Origin: Mycoplasmataceae bacterium
GTDB lineage: Bacteria > Bacillota_I > Bacilli_A > Mycoplasmatales > Mycoplasmoidaceae
Length of the DNA: 34,170 nucleotides
Assembly: GCA_031259945.1 (NCBI GenBank)
Contig: JAIRKU010000007.1
Span: forward strand, 1 to 34,170
Direction: 5' to 3'
In this document: positions 1 to 6,944 of the stretch, one piece after another
Position numbering within the stretch: position 1 is the stretch's first letter
Layout: each line of letters opens with the position of its first letter
Program-made: the position numbers and the translations under genes
The notes under the pieces: generated by a model
The model's input: the letters and a program-made list of their open reading frames with translations, nothing else
Told to the model about the DNA's origin: nothing
The model's database searches: none

Positions 1-88
1 AGAGAGAGAGAGAGCAACTTAGTTGCTCTTGACGCTTTAGCTTTTCTTAAAAGCAAGAATTTAGCATTTGCTAGTTCTTGCTTTTTTT
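1..88 (+). terminator. (AG)n tract and two hairpins; terminator of an upstream gene
   Basis: The window opens with an uninterrupted AG dinucleotide tract (1-14). A short inverted repeat follows (11-19 with 21-29, AGAGCAACT/AGTTGCTCT). Then comes a perfect 11-bp stem (49-59 with 75-85, core AAGCAAGAA/TTCTTGCTT) followed at once by a T run ending at 88. The second hairpin is a textbook intrinsic terminator for a plus-strand gene lying left of the window. It separates that gene from the lipoprotein gene beginning at 126. Confidence 0.8.
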
Positions 89-125
89 ATTGTCTAGTTG
101 ATTATTTTCACAAAGGAGATAAAAT

Positions 126-1523
126 ATGAAAAAATGAACAAAAGCAGCTAAGTGAGCATTATATATTTCTCTAGCCGTTTTAATTTTGCCCCCTCTTTTT
201 ACTACTATTTCATGCAGTGAAGAAGAAAAAATTGTGTTAACAGAAGAAGTAACAACAATTAATGCGACAACTAAAAGTCCGTTGACAGGAATGGAGCCCA
301 TTCATGCCATGACTAATAAAAATAAAGCAATCACTGATGCCGTTTATGAAACAGATCTCAATATTAATGGTTGTACCTTTGATTCTACTACAGGTATATA
401 TAAAGGTATCCCTCAAGAATCTGGCATATATGTATCTCATATTACTGCCCACAGCCCATCTCATCCTAAAATCCAATCTAACACAATTACTATTACTTTA
501 AATATTTCTGAACAAGTAGCGTCTAGCTTCATTGTAGATGTTCCACATCAAATTCACTTAACACAAACTGTGAATATGCAAGAAATAACAATAACAACCA
601 AAACTAACACAAATGTGGTATTAACTGATGCAGTCTATGCCATAACAAGTGGCAGCCTTCCAACTGGTATTTCTTTTTCAAACGTTGGTGAAATTAGTGG
701 AATCACAACCGCGGACACGGGGACTTATGCGGTTACTTTTAAAGTGACAAGCACAAGTTATCCTGGAATAGAAAAAGAACGCACGATAGATTTTGTGGTT
801 GCTGCTGGTACTTTAACCATTTCTGGTCTAAAAGATTCATATAGTTGAACTGTTGGTCTGCCTATTGACGTTATTCATTTAAGTGTTACTGGGCCAGAAT
901 CTGCCACGGTAAGCAACCCTAAATTTTATATAGATCCAGGCACACAACTTCCAAAAGGTATTAAGATGACAGATACTGGTCTAATACAGGGTATACCAGT
1001 TACACAAACGATACTCCCAACTCATATTGCTATTCAATGTACAGGCACGGTAGATAATGTACAATTACAGGCAACAACTGTTTTTACCTCTGTAACTGTC
1101 TTTCTACCATCTCAATTATCTTTAAGATATTTACAAGAAGGAATGGATTTAAAAGGTCTGACAGTTAATTGCCCTGCTACTAACCCAAAACCATCAGCAC
1201 CTCCAGATTATACAAATGAAATACTATTTTTAAACGGTTCAACCATCGACGATGATTTTGATGCATGGGTAGTATTTGTATCAGGTTATTATCCCGGCCC
1301 TGCGCATGCCTTTCAATGTGTTTTTAAAGACGTGAATCAAATCTCAAATGATTGGACGCAATTTTATTCTACCATTCCTCCTGCTTCAGGATGAGTAACA
1401 GCAACGTACACTTTCCCAACCGATAAATCTTATATTGTAACGACAAATATAGATCAATTAAATAATTTTTCAAGTACATTTTGAGATATGGCTCAAGTGA
1501 CAATTCCTTCCGCTCAACGATAG
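126..1523 (+). CDS. Surface lipoprotein with three Ig-like (He_PIG-type) modules
   Basis: 465 residues in code 4, with Trp from TGA in the signal peptide and at 846 and 1392. The N-terminus is a classical prolipoprotein signal: basic MKKWTK, a hydrophobic segment, and lipobox TTIS-C with Cys near residue 30, so the mature protein should be lipid-anchored on the outer face of the membrane. The body holds three repeats of the pattern LPxGI-(x)n-TGxIxGxP-(x)n-Y, centred near residues 75-105, 165-215 and 270-310, with the clearest copy containing SGSLPTGISF and GEISGI. This matches the putative Ig (He_PIG) fold seen in bacterial surface proteins. AAGGAG lies about 7 bases before the ATG. The tail after residue 330 is unrecognised. 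Likely an adhesin-like or antigenic surface protein; no ligand can be inferred. Confidence 0.85.
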
Positions 1524-1562
1524 ATTTATGATCTAACTTTACCACTTAATTAATTTTTAGTG

Positions 1563-1606
1563 CTCGCACTTCTCAAGTGTGTAAAAGTTCAGTGACTTTT
1601 TTCCCG
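1563..1606 (+). terminator. Hairpins after the lipoprotein gene
   Basis: Two small hairpins follow the lipoprotein stop: CACTT/AAGTG (1567-1579) and AAAAGT/ACTTTT (1583-1600), the latter running into T residues. The second is a plausible but weak intrinsic terminator for the lipoprotein gene. Confidence 0.5.
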
Positions 1607-1699
1607 TTGATTATAACTATTAGAAATTATCATTTTTTTTCTAAAAGATTAGGGAATGTTGTTTGGAATGGAAAATGCCTTACTATTTTTATTAAATTT

Positions 1700-1896
1700 T
1701 ATAATCAATTTGTGCCTCCGTAATAGGCATTTAAAGTAGCGCCTTTATGGTTGCTTTTAATTCTGCTTTTAATAGACTGATTCAATTAATAAGTTGATTC
1801 ACTTAAAAGCATAATTAAAAAGCACCAATAAAACTAAAACCGTTTCCCCGATATAGAACTCTTAGCAATTCGCAAGAGTTTTTTTTTTTTTTTTTA
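1700..1896 (+). ncRNA. Probable small RNA with strong terminator and T17 tract
   Basis: There is no ORF here. A perfect TATAAT (1700-1705) lacks a clear -35 and would start a transcript near 1712. That transcript would hold a TGCCT/AGGCA hairpin (1713-1729), a TGCTTTTAA/TTAAAAGCA stem (1752-1760 with 1803-1811) whose loop contains the near-repeats TGATTCAA and TTGATTCA, and a terminal AACTCTT/AAGAGTT stem (1857-1863 with 1874-1880) followed by 17 consecutive T. Promoter, two folds and terminator in about 185 nt suggest a small RNA. I see no hallmark of RNase P RNA, tmRNA or SRP RNA. It could instead be untranslated tail of unknown purpose. The terminator itself is secure; the RNA identity is not. 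Confidence 0.45.
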
Positions 1897-1925
1897 TAAA
1901 ATATATATCAATTGGGTCAATAGTC

Positions 1926-2027
1926 ATGGGTAAAGCACGTAAATGAAAAAACAAAGAATATAGCTATCATCGAACAGAAAGAGATTATATTCGTGATAAG
2001 AAAATTAAAAAGTGCGAAGAAGATTAA
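1926..2027 (+). CDS. 33-residue basic micro-protein (hypothetical)
   Basis: A short ORF, ATG to TAA, with one TGA-encoded Trp (start MGKARKWKNKEYSYH). It is very rich in Lys, Arg and Tyr, with a single Cys near the C-terminus and an acidic EED end. Its stop overlaps the stop of the convergent MATE gene by three bases. TATAAA/TATATA-like sequence lies about 20-30 bases before the ATG, directly after the T17 terminator, but no Shine-Dalgarno sequence is visible. The strongly basic composition resembles small ribosome- or nucleic-acid-associated peptides, but I do not recognise a family. It may be a chance ORF. Confidence 0.4.
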
Positions 2028-3736
2028 TCAATGTGTTTTTTAAGTAACTTCGTTTCTTGTTCTACATTTTTCACATTTTTTAAACTAACCGCTTGTTTGG
2101 CATGTTTATCTAAGAAATGATGAAAAATATAAATACCACTTCATATCAAAATAGTTAGTGCAGAACATGATACAACGATAAATGGACACCATAGGAACAA
2201 GTCAATTGATTTGTTTTGAATTGCCACATACTGGAATAAAAAGCTTAAAGGGATACAATAGATAATCCCTTGCATAGCGCCAGCAATCACCGCTCTCCAT
2301 CAACGACCTGTTGCTTGGAAAATCATCATACCGCCAATGCCGATAGCAGTGATGCACATTTGAAGTATTGCTATTTTTAATATATAGTTTGCTAGGCCGT
2401 ATAACGTTGATGTCTTGCTAATGTCAAATAAATTCAAAAAGAAAGTATTCCCAACATAACATACTAGACTAAATGCTATGCCACAATAGATTAATGCATA
2501 AACAATTAATGTCCAATAAGAATAACGAACACGTTTAAAATTTCTAGCACCATAATTGTAAGAGCAAATAATTCGTGCTCCGTTGATAATACCAAACATA
2601 GCAGTCCAAAATAAATTAGCAATGGCATTTACACCACCATAAATACTTTGGTAATCACTAATACCGTGTTCGCCAGATACCGAATCCGCCACCTTTACTA
2701 GTAATGAGACTTGAATAGTTGTGGCGATTGCCATAGAAAGATTACGAACAAAAGATGGTAGTCCTAAAGCAAATAGTTCTGAGTAATCACGTAATTTGAA
2801 ATTAATGCGTCGTAATGCTTTTAAATGTAAATTGGTATCATTGCGTCGCTCTAAGTAAATAACATATCCAAAACAAATTAGTGTGTTGAGTAATCAACCG
2901 ATGTCAGTCGCAACTGCACCACCAATCATTGTTTGGTGAGCATATTTAATAAAGACTCAATCGAGTAAAATATTGAGTCCATTACATACTGTGGAAGCGA
3001 TTACTACAATTGTTTGCCTACCTTCGGCAATAACTAATAATGAGATAAATTGTGAATACATTGCAAATATGCATCCTGCTCCCATTATGTAAATATATTG
3101 AGAAGCATATTGTTTCACTTGAGCATAGTATTGTGTATAAAAACCTGTAATTTTATTCATCTCATCTGTGCTAAAGGCACCAGTTGATCGGATTCTTTCT
3201 AACTGATCATTTAACCCTTGTCCTTGTTCTAAATTAATCAGTAATGTACAACCACCCAAGCAAATTACAGTAATAAAAATGCTTAAAATTAAATTACCAT
3301 AAAAACCTTGTGTCCAAGTTTTTTGAGCCATCGTTAAATTTTTAGCACCATTATATTTAGAATAATTGATAGCAGTACCATTACCTAGTAGCAATGCAGC
3401 GGCGTTAATAAAAACTGTAATTGGTGCACTATAAGCTACAGCAGTTCTAATGATAGAGGCAATAGCTTCATTGGGATTTATCAAGAATTCTTGATTTAAA
3501 CTATGAGTACTATATATATTTGCATAATCATTAAATGTTGTGCCTTTTCAAATATCACTAACATTTAAAAATTCTGGAATAAATTTTACCATCATTAATT
3601 GATCACAAAAAGCAAACAAACCAGCCATTAATCCTAAAACTAGTGCTGGAATAGAAACAATTAACACTGATATTCAGATATTTTTATCAGCAAATAACTT
3701 TTTTTGTCTTAATACGGCGGAAGAATTGGAACCCAT
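2024..3736 (-). CDS. MATE-type multidrug/toxin exporter
   Basis: 570 residues in code 4 with several TGA-encoded Trp. The sequence is a series of hydrophobic helices typical of the MATE transporter superfamily, which export organic cations or drugs using a Na+ or H+ gradient. The two halves each contain an apparent MATE repeat, with segments such as ITVFINAAALLLGNG in the first half and ALGLPSFVRNLSMA in the second. It is longer than usual (about 450 residues): a polar stretch of about 45 residues (around residues 55-85) and a larger one near 140-185, rich in Gln, Thr and Tyr, interrupt the helices. The ATG at 3736 has no Shine-Dalgarno sequence; the predicted 5' leader is only about 10 nt. 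It diverges from pyrK and ends tail-to-tail with the micro-ORF at 1926. Substrate unknown. Confidence 0.85.
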
Positions 3737-3752
3737 AAATGAATTGCGACAT

Positions 3753-3781
3753 ATTATCCTACAAGTTTGAATCTAAATCAA
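3753..3781 (-). promoter_or_regulatory. Promoter of the MATE gene
   Basis: On the minus strand TTGATT (3776-3781) and GATAAT (3753-3758) are separated by exactly 17 bases, a good match to a sigma-A promoter. Transcription would begin near 3746, about 10 bases before the ATG, so the mRNA would be nearly leaderless. Confidence 0.65.
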
Positions 3782-3817
3782 TAAATTTTAAATATAGCTA
3801 CAACGGTTTTAGGCATT

Positions 3818-3833
3818 TATAATGCTAAGTATG
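3818..3833 (+). promoter_or_regulatory. Leaderless promoter/start of pyrK
   Basis: TATAAT (3818-3823) is followed by seven bases and then the ATG at 3831. A transcript starting 7-8 bases after the -10 box would begin at the A of that ATG. No -35 consensus and no Shine-Dalgarno sequence is seen. The upstream ATG at 3822 lies inside the -10 box and so cannot be in this transcript. Confidence 0.65.
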
Positions 3834-4547
3834 ATTCTCAAAAATGAAAAACTTAATGCATTTGTTTATAGAATGACTATTTTTTCTAAAAATACCCAAT
3901 GGATTAAACCTGGAAAATTTATTAATATTAAAATTCCAGGTTTTTACCTAAGACGACCAATGGGTGTGTCAGATTTTACTAAGAACTCGTATAGTTTCAT
4001 TTATGAAATAATTGGTAACGGTACTATGGCCTTAAGTAAAATGCAGGCACAACAAGAGATAGACATCTTAGAAAATCTCGGTAACAATTACAAATACGAG
4101 AGTAAATATGGGGTACCATTATTAGTTTCGGGTGGCAGCGGTATAGGACCGATATTGTGTTTAGCTAAATATTTTAATCAACATAAAATCAAATACGAAT
4201 TAGTATGTGGTTTCACTAATAAACAAAAAGTTTTTTTAGTAGAAGAAATAAAAAAACTTAATCCTAATGCACACATTTGTACAGATGATGGTAGTTTTGG
4301 TGAAAATGGTAATGTGGTCAAAATTATCAATAAACATAACTTACAAAATCATTACTATTATGCTTGCGGTTCTACCAATATGCTTAAAGCCATTTTTAAA
4401 AATAACAAAAATGGACAATTATCCTTAGACGAACGAATGGGTTGTGGCTTTGGTGCATGTATGGGGTGTTCTATTAAAACTCGCAAAGGTGAGCAACGGA
4501 TTTGCAAAAACGGTCCAATTTTTAAAAGCGAGGATTTGTTATGATAA
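3831..4547 (+). CDS. pyrK: Dihydroorotate dehydrogenase B, electron-transfer subunit
   Basis: 238 residues counted from ATG 3831. PyrK carries FAD and a 2Fe-2S cluster and passes electrons from the PyrD catalytic subunit to NAD+ in the fourth step of pyrimidine synthesis. Visible signatures are the FAD-binding RRPMGV, the NAD-binding loop GGSGIGP, and the C-terminal cluster ligands CGFGACMGC with a further Cys in RICKNGP, as in ferredoxin-reductase-like PyrK. The frame reads through TGA at 4542 as Trp and stops at the next codon, TAA. The pyrD ATG overlaps that TGA (ATGATAA), so the two are translationally coupled. Start choice rests on the -10 box: the ATG at 3822 would be inside the promoter. 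Confidence 0.93.
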
Positions 4548-5461
4548 ATAAAGCATTAAAAATTAAATTAGGTAAATGAATTTTGGATAATCCTATTATT
4601 CCAGCTAGCGGTACATTTGGTTTTGGTGCTGAACATACACAATTTTACGATTTAAATATATTAGGTTCTATTGCTTTGAAAGCAATAACTGTTAACCCGC
4701 GTTATGGTAATGATGTACCTCGCATTTGTGAAGCACCTTCGGGAATGATTAATTCTATTGGTTTACAAAACTCTGGAGTAGATCACATTATTCAATTTTA
4801 TTTTCCACTATTAACAAAAGTTTTTAAAAAAAAAGTTATTGCAAATATAGCCGCTACAACCATTGAAGATTATGTTACATTAGTTAAAAAACTAAACCAC
4901 TTAAATAATATTGCTATTTTTGAAGTTAATGTAAGTTGTCCTAATGTTGATAAAGGTTGTATGAAATTTGATTCTGATCCAAATTCATTAACTCTATTAA
5001 TCAAAACTTTAAAAAAAATGGCAAATAAACCACTTTACATAAAATTATCGCCACAAGTAAACGATATTGTATTAATGGCTAAAACTGCAGAAAACGCTGG
5101 TGCTGATGGGCTAGTTTTAATTAATACAGTTCCCGGCATGCGCATAGATTTAAATTATGGTAAACCGATTATGGCTAATAAAATCGGTGGCTTGAGCGGG
5201 CCTGCAATTAAACCCATGGCACTTAGGGCGGTTTTTTTGTGTTCACAAAATGTTAATATTCCTATTATTGGTTGTGGTGGTGTAAGTAATGCTGAAGATG
5301 TAATTGAAATAATGTATGCCGGCGCTACAGCTGTTCAAATTGGTTCAGAAAATTTAATTAATCCTTATGCTTGTAAGAATATTATTAATGATTTACCCAA
5401 TGTAATGAAAACATTAAAAATTAAAAAGTTAACAGATATTATTGGTAAGTCTTGAAAATAA
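4541..5461 (+). CDS. pyrD: Dihydroorotate dehydrogenase B, catalytic subunit
   Basis: 306 residues, the normal length for class 1B PyrD. It oxidises dihydroorotate to orotate on FMN and hands electrons to PyrK; both act in the cytosol as a heterotetramer. Key features are the FMN-binding N-terminal PASGTFGFG, the active-site loop NVSCPN with the catalytic Cys typical of class 1B (class 1A also uses Cys, class 2 uses Ser), KLSPQVND, and the phosphate-binding IIGCGGVSNAEDV near the C-terminus. Residue 13 is Trp from TGA (4577-4579) and the frame reads through TGA at 5453. It starts within the last codons of pyrK. No other pyrimidine gene is in the window, so the rest of the route must be elsewhere or orotate must have another fate. 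Confidence 0.93.
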
Positions 5462-5492
5462 GAGATATATAAATAGTATCTATATTTTTTGT

Positions 5493-5554
5493 GTTTTGAG
5501 AATAAATGTAATAGAATATTTATGGAGTTAGGGTAACCCGTAAGTCTCAAAAAC
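5493..5554 (+). other. Branched (three-way-junction-like) fold after pyrD
   Basis: Downstream of pyrD the sequence can fold into an outer stem GTTTTGAGA/TCTCAAAAAC (5493-5501 with 5545-5554, one bulged A), an inner stem ATAAAT/ATTTAT (5502-5507 with 5518-5523) and a small GGG/CCC hairpin (5531-5539). This gives a compact three-way junction just ahead of the terminator. A TTGTGT-N17-TAGAAT promoter-like pair (about 5489-5517) overlaps it, so it could be 3' UTR structure or the start of a separate short RNA. Confidence 0.35.
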
Positions 5555-5559
5555 TTATC

Positions 5560-5594
5560 AAAAAACACTTAGAATAAACACTAAGTGTTTTTTA
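5560..5594. terminator. Bidirectional intrinsic terminator
   Basis: A perfect 12-bp stem, AAAAACACTTAG (5561-5572) with CTAAGTGTTTTT (5581-5592), and an 8-base loop. T-runs flank it on both strands, so it can end plus-strand transcripts from pyrKD and minus-strand transcripts coming from the structured region on its right. Confidence 0.85.
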
Positions 5595-5599
5595 ATTTA

Positions 5600-5995
5600 A
5601 AGTGACATAAAATGGTATTTTTATAGTTTTGGCTATGAAAACGACGCACAGAAACCCTTCTAATTTCGTTATTTCGAGGTGGGGTAGACATAGTTATACC
5701 CCCTAAAATTACTATTTTAGAGCATATGCTTCTGTCATTGAAGGGGATATAAAACGAAAAACACCATGTAGTCAGGGACATCAGGTGTTTGGTTCGTACG
5801 AGGACTATTATCATATGGCAGTGGTTTACGCTGGAGGCGTAATAAACTCTGATATGACACCAAAGGTTTCCCTAAGGCGATGCATGCGCGGCGACTATTG
5901 CCATGTTTAGCAATAGCCTCCATGTACCTGACCGGTCAGCTTAAGCTGGGATCCCCGGATACAATCCGATGCATCTAGTCGCAGGTACATGAATA
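5600..5995 (-). ncRNA. Unidentified structured RNA region, GC-richer than its surroundings
   Basis: No credible protein gene. The stretch is clearly richer in G+C than flanking DNA and packed with self-complementary segments: CATGTACCTG/CAGGTACATG (5920-5929 with 5983-5992) closing a 70-nt element, CTATTGC/GCAATAG (about 5895-5917), a GTTTACGC/GCGTAA-AAAC hairpin (about 5824-5847), TCATAT/ATATGA, ACACC/GGTGT (about 5761-5790) and GGGGTA-TACCCC (about 5682-5702). The minus strand is preferred because it would run into the strong terminator at 5560-5594, giving an RNA of about 400 nt. I looked for RNase P, tmRNA and SRP signatures on both strands and found none. Strand and identity remain unproven. 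Confidence 0.4.
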
Positions 5996-6068
5996 TCTTA
6001 ATCTATTCGATTTAAATAGAAAACAAATTTTCCATTTAGTTTATAAACTTATCGATAAATTTTATAGA

Positions 6069-6123
6069 TAATTTAATATCTACAATTATTGTGTAATTTA
6101 ATATCTACAATTATTGTAGATAT
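6069..6123. promoter_or_regulatory. Tandem operator-like palindromes downstream of the toxin gene
   Basis: A 25-base direct repeat (6069-6093, 6094-6118) whose core is ATATCTACAAT. The second copy is a perfect 11-bp-arm palindrome around one central T (6101-6111 with 6113-6123). The first copy keeps the left arm (6076-6086) but its right arm diverges after ATTGTG. The same palindrome occurs at 6651-6671, upstream of the antitoxin gene, so these are probably binding sites for the same regulator. They lie between the toxin gene and the minus-strand structured region. Confidence 0.6.
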
Positions 6124-6139
6124 AGTTTATAGATGTGTA

Positions 6140-6445
6140 TTAAATGTCGATTTTTTCTCCGTAATGACCCTTACACTCTAAAATAATAATTAAATCTTCA
6201 GTAACTGTATACACTAGGCGGTTGAATGTGTCTTTACCATCAATTTCAATTTTTCTGCTATACCAACCCATGTATTTTTGTTGACGGTACAAACGTTCTG
6301 GTGAGCCTATACCAATTATTTCGCCATTAGCATCAATGTCATTTATTAGCTCTCAAATTCTAGCTACAATAGCAGTTTGCTTGTTATGTTTATATGTCTT
6401 TATATCTTTTTCTGCAATTCGAGAAAAAATTACTATTTTAGTCAT
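6140..6445 (-). CDS. YoeB/Txe-type toxin (RelE superfamily mRNA interferase)
   Basis: 101 residues in code 4 (one TGA Trp at residue 31). The second half matches YoeB/Txe toxins: SPERL, GWYSRKIEIDG, the core NRLVYTVTEDLIIILECKGHY, and the conserved C-terminal His-Tyr used in ribosome-dependent mRNA cleavage. E. coli YoeB is about 84 residues; the extra length is near the N-terminus (MTKIVIFSRIAEKDIKTYK) and a short tail after GHY. It begins on the base next to the stop of the preceding small gene (TAA then ATG), as expected for a co-translated toxin-antitoxin pair. The gene is unbroken with key residues kept, so it is probably active and needs its antitoxin. Confidence 0.85.
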
Positions 6446-6619
6446 TTACAAGCTATTAACTCATTTTATGTATTCTTTTTTAGATGAAATTTTTACGCTT
6501 CCTTTAGCATTTTTAATTTTGATCGCATTTTTATGATTAATGATGTATTCAGCTGCAGCATCATGAGATTTGAACACAGCCACTTTGTTGTCGCTATCTG
6601 TAATTATTTTTATTGTCAT
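6446..6619 (-). CDS. Small antitoxin partner of the YoeB-type toxin
   Basis: 57 residues, directly upstream of and abutting the toxin gene, with a Shine-Dalgarno AAAGGAA about 7 bases before its ATG. The sequence (start MTIKIITDSDNK, end KKEYIKWVNSL) is basic and short. It does not show the usual N-terminal Phd/YefM pattern, and it is shorter than typical YefM (about 85 residues), so it may be one of the compact antitoxins that pair with Txe/YoeB toxins in Gram-positive bacteria. Function is inferred from gene order, size and coupling. A palindromic operator overlaps the promoter region just upstream. Confidence 0.7.
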
Positions 6620-6650
6620 ATTTTATTTCCTTTTATGTATCTTTATGAAT

Positions 6651-6671
6651 TATCTACAATTATTGTAGATA
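6651..6671. promoter_or_regulatory. Palindromic operator upstream of the antitoxin gene
   Basis: TATCTACAAT, one central T, then ATTGTAGATA: a perfect 10-bp-arm inverted repeat. On the minus strand its TACAAT can serve as the -10 element of the toxin-antitoxin promoter, placing the site where a repressor would block RNA polymerase. This is the normal position for autoregulation of a type II toxin-antitoxin operon. Two more copies lie at 6069-6123. Confidence 0.65.
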
Positions 6672-6696
6672 AATATTATCGAGCAGTATTAATTAC

Positions 6697-6801
6697 TTAG
6701 TTAATGAATGTTAACAGCAATTCATTTATGGTAGTTTTATGTAGTCTAGTAAATTCCACTTTACGAACTACTTTTTTCATACGACTAGTATTATACTTCA
6801 T
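6697..6801 (-). CDS. 34-residue basic micro-ORF upstream of the toxin-antitoxin pair
   Basis: ATG to TAA with a strong AAGGAG Shine-Dalgarno sequence six to seven bases before the ATG, and a promoter upstream (TTGGGT-N16-TATAAA, 6842-6869 on the minus strand). The peptide starts MKYNTSRMKKVVRK and is strongly basic in its first half and hydrophobic at the end. It ends 77 bases before the antitoxin start, with the operator in between. It could be a leader peptide, a third component of the toxin-antitoxin locus, or unrelated. No family recognised. The good ribosome-binding site and promoter are the reasons for listing it. Confidence 0.5.
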   Translation of the reverse strand: MKYNTSRMKKVVRKVEFTRLHKTTINELLLTFIN

Positions 6802-6841
6802 AACTAATTATCTCCTTGGTTTTGCTTTTTTTACGCACACA

Positions 6842-6869
6842 TTTATACAACCATCGAAATAAAACCCAA
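6842..6869 (-). promoter_or_regulatory. Promoter of the micro-ORF (divergent from plsC)
   Basis: On the minus strand TTGGGT (6864-6869) and TATAAA (6842-6847) are 16 bases apart. It faces away from the plsC promoter. An inverted repeat AACTAAT/ATTAGTT (about 6879-6897) sits between the two divergent promoters. Confidence 0.5.
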
Positions 6870-6928
6870 AGAGAAAACAACTAATTTAACATTAGTTTCG
6901 CTACTTATAAATTAAAAATTAATTAATA

Positions 6929-6944
6929 TATAATTCAAACAATG
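6929..6944 (+). promoter_or_regulatory. Leaderless promoter/start of plsC
   Basis: TATAAT (6929-6934), seven bases, then ATG at 6942. There is no Shine-Dalgarno sequence. The expected transcription start coincides with the start codon, as for pyrK and the DegV gene. Confidence 0.65.

Noticed and set aside
3822-3830. Upstream ATG as the pyrK start
   Set aside because: It overlaps the TATAAT box, so it would not be in the transcript, and it adds only three residues.
5735-5923. 62-codon minus-strand ORF in the structured region
   Set aside because: Unusual composition for this genome (Arg/Pro-rich), no ribosome-binding site, and every hairpin in the region argues for RNA rather than protein.
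5880-5992. Cloning-site or vector contamination
   Set aside because: Several palindromes match restriction sites (GGATCC, CTTAAG, ACCGGT, ATGCAT), but they are spread inside larger imperfect stems and flanked by continuous AT-rich host-like DNA. No vector sequence is recognisable.
5600-5995. RNase P RNA, tmRNA or SRP RNA
   Set aside because: No GAGGAAAGTCC or ACAGNAA motif, no GGTTTCGAC or T-loop near a CCA end, and no GGAAGGAAGCAGC loop on either strand. A TAGTC-GCC segment resembling a tmRNA resume site would encode only six residues.
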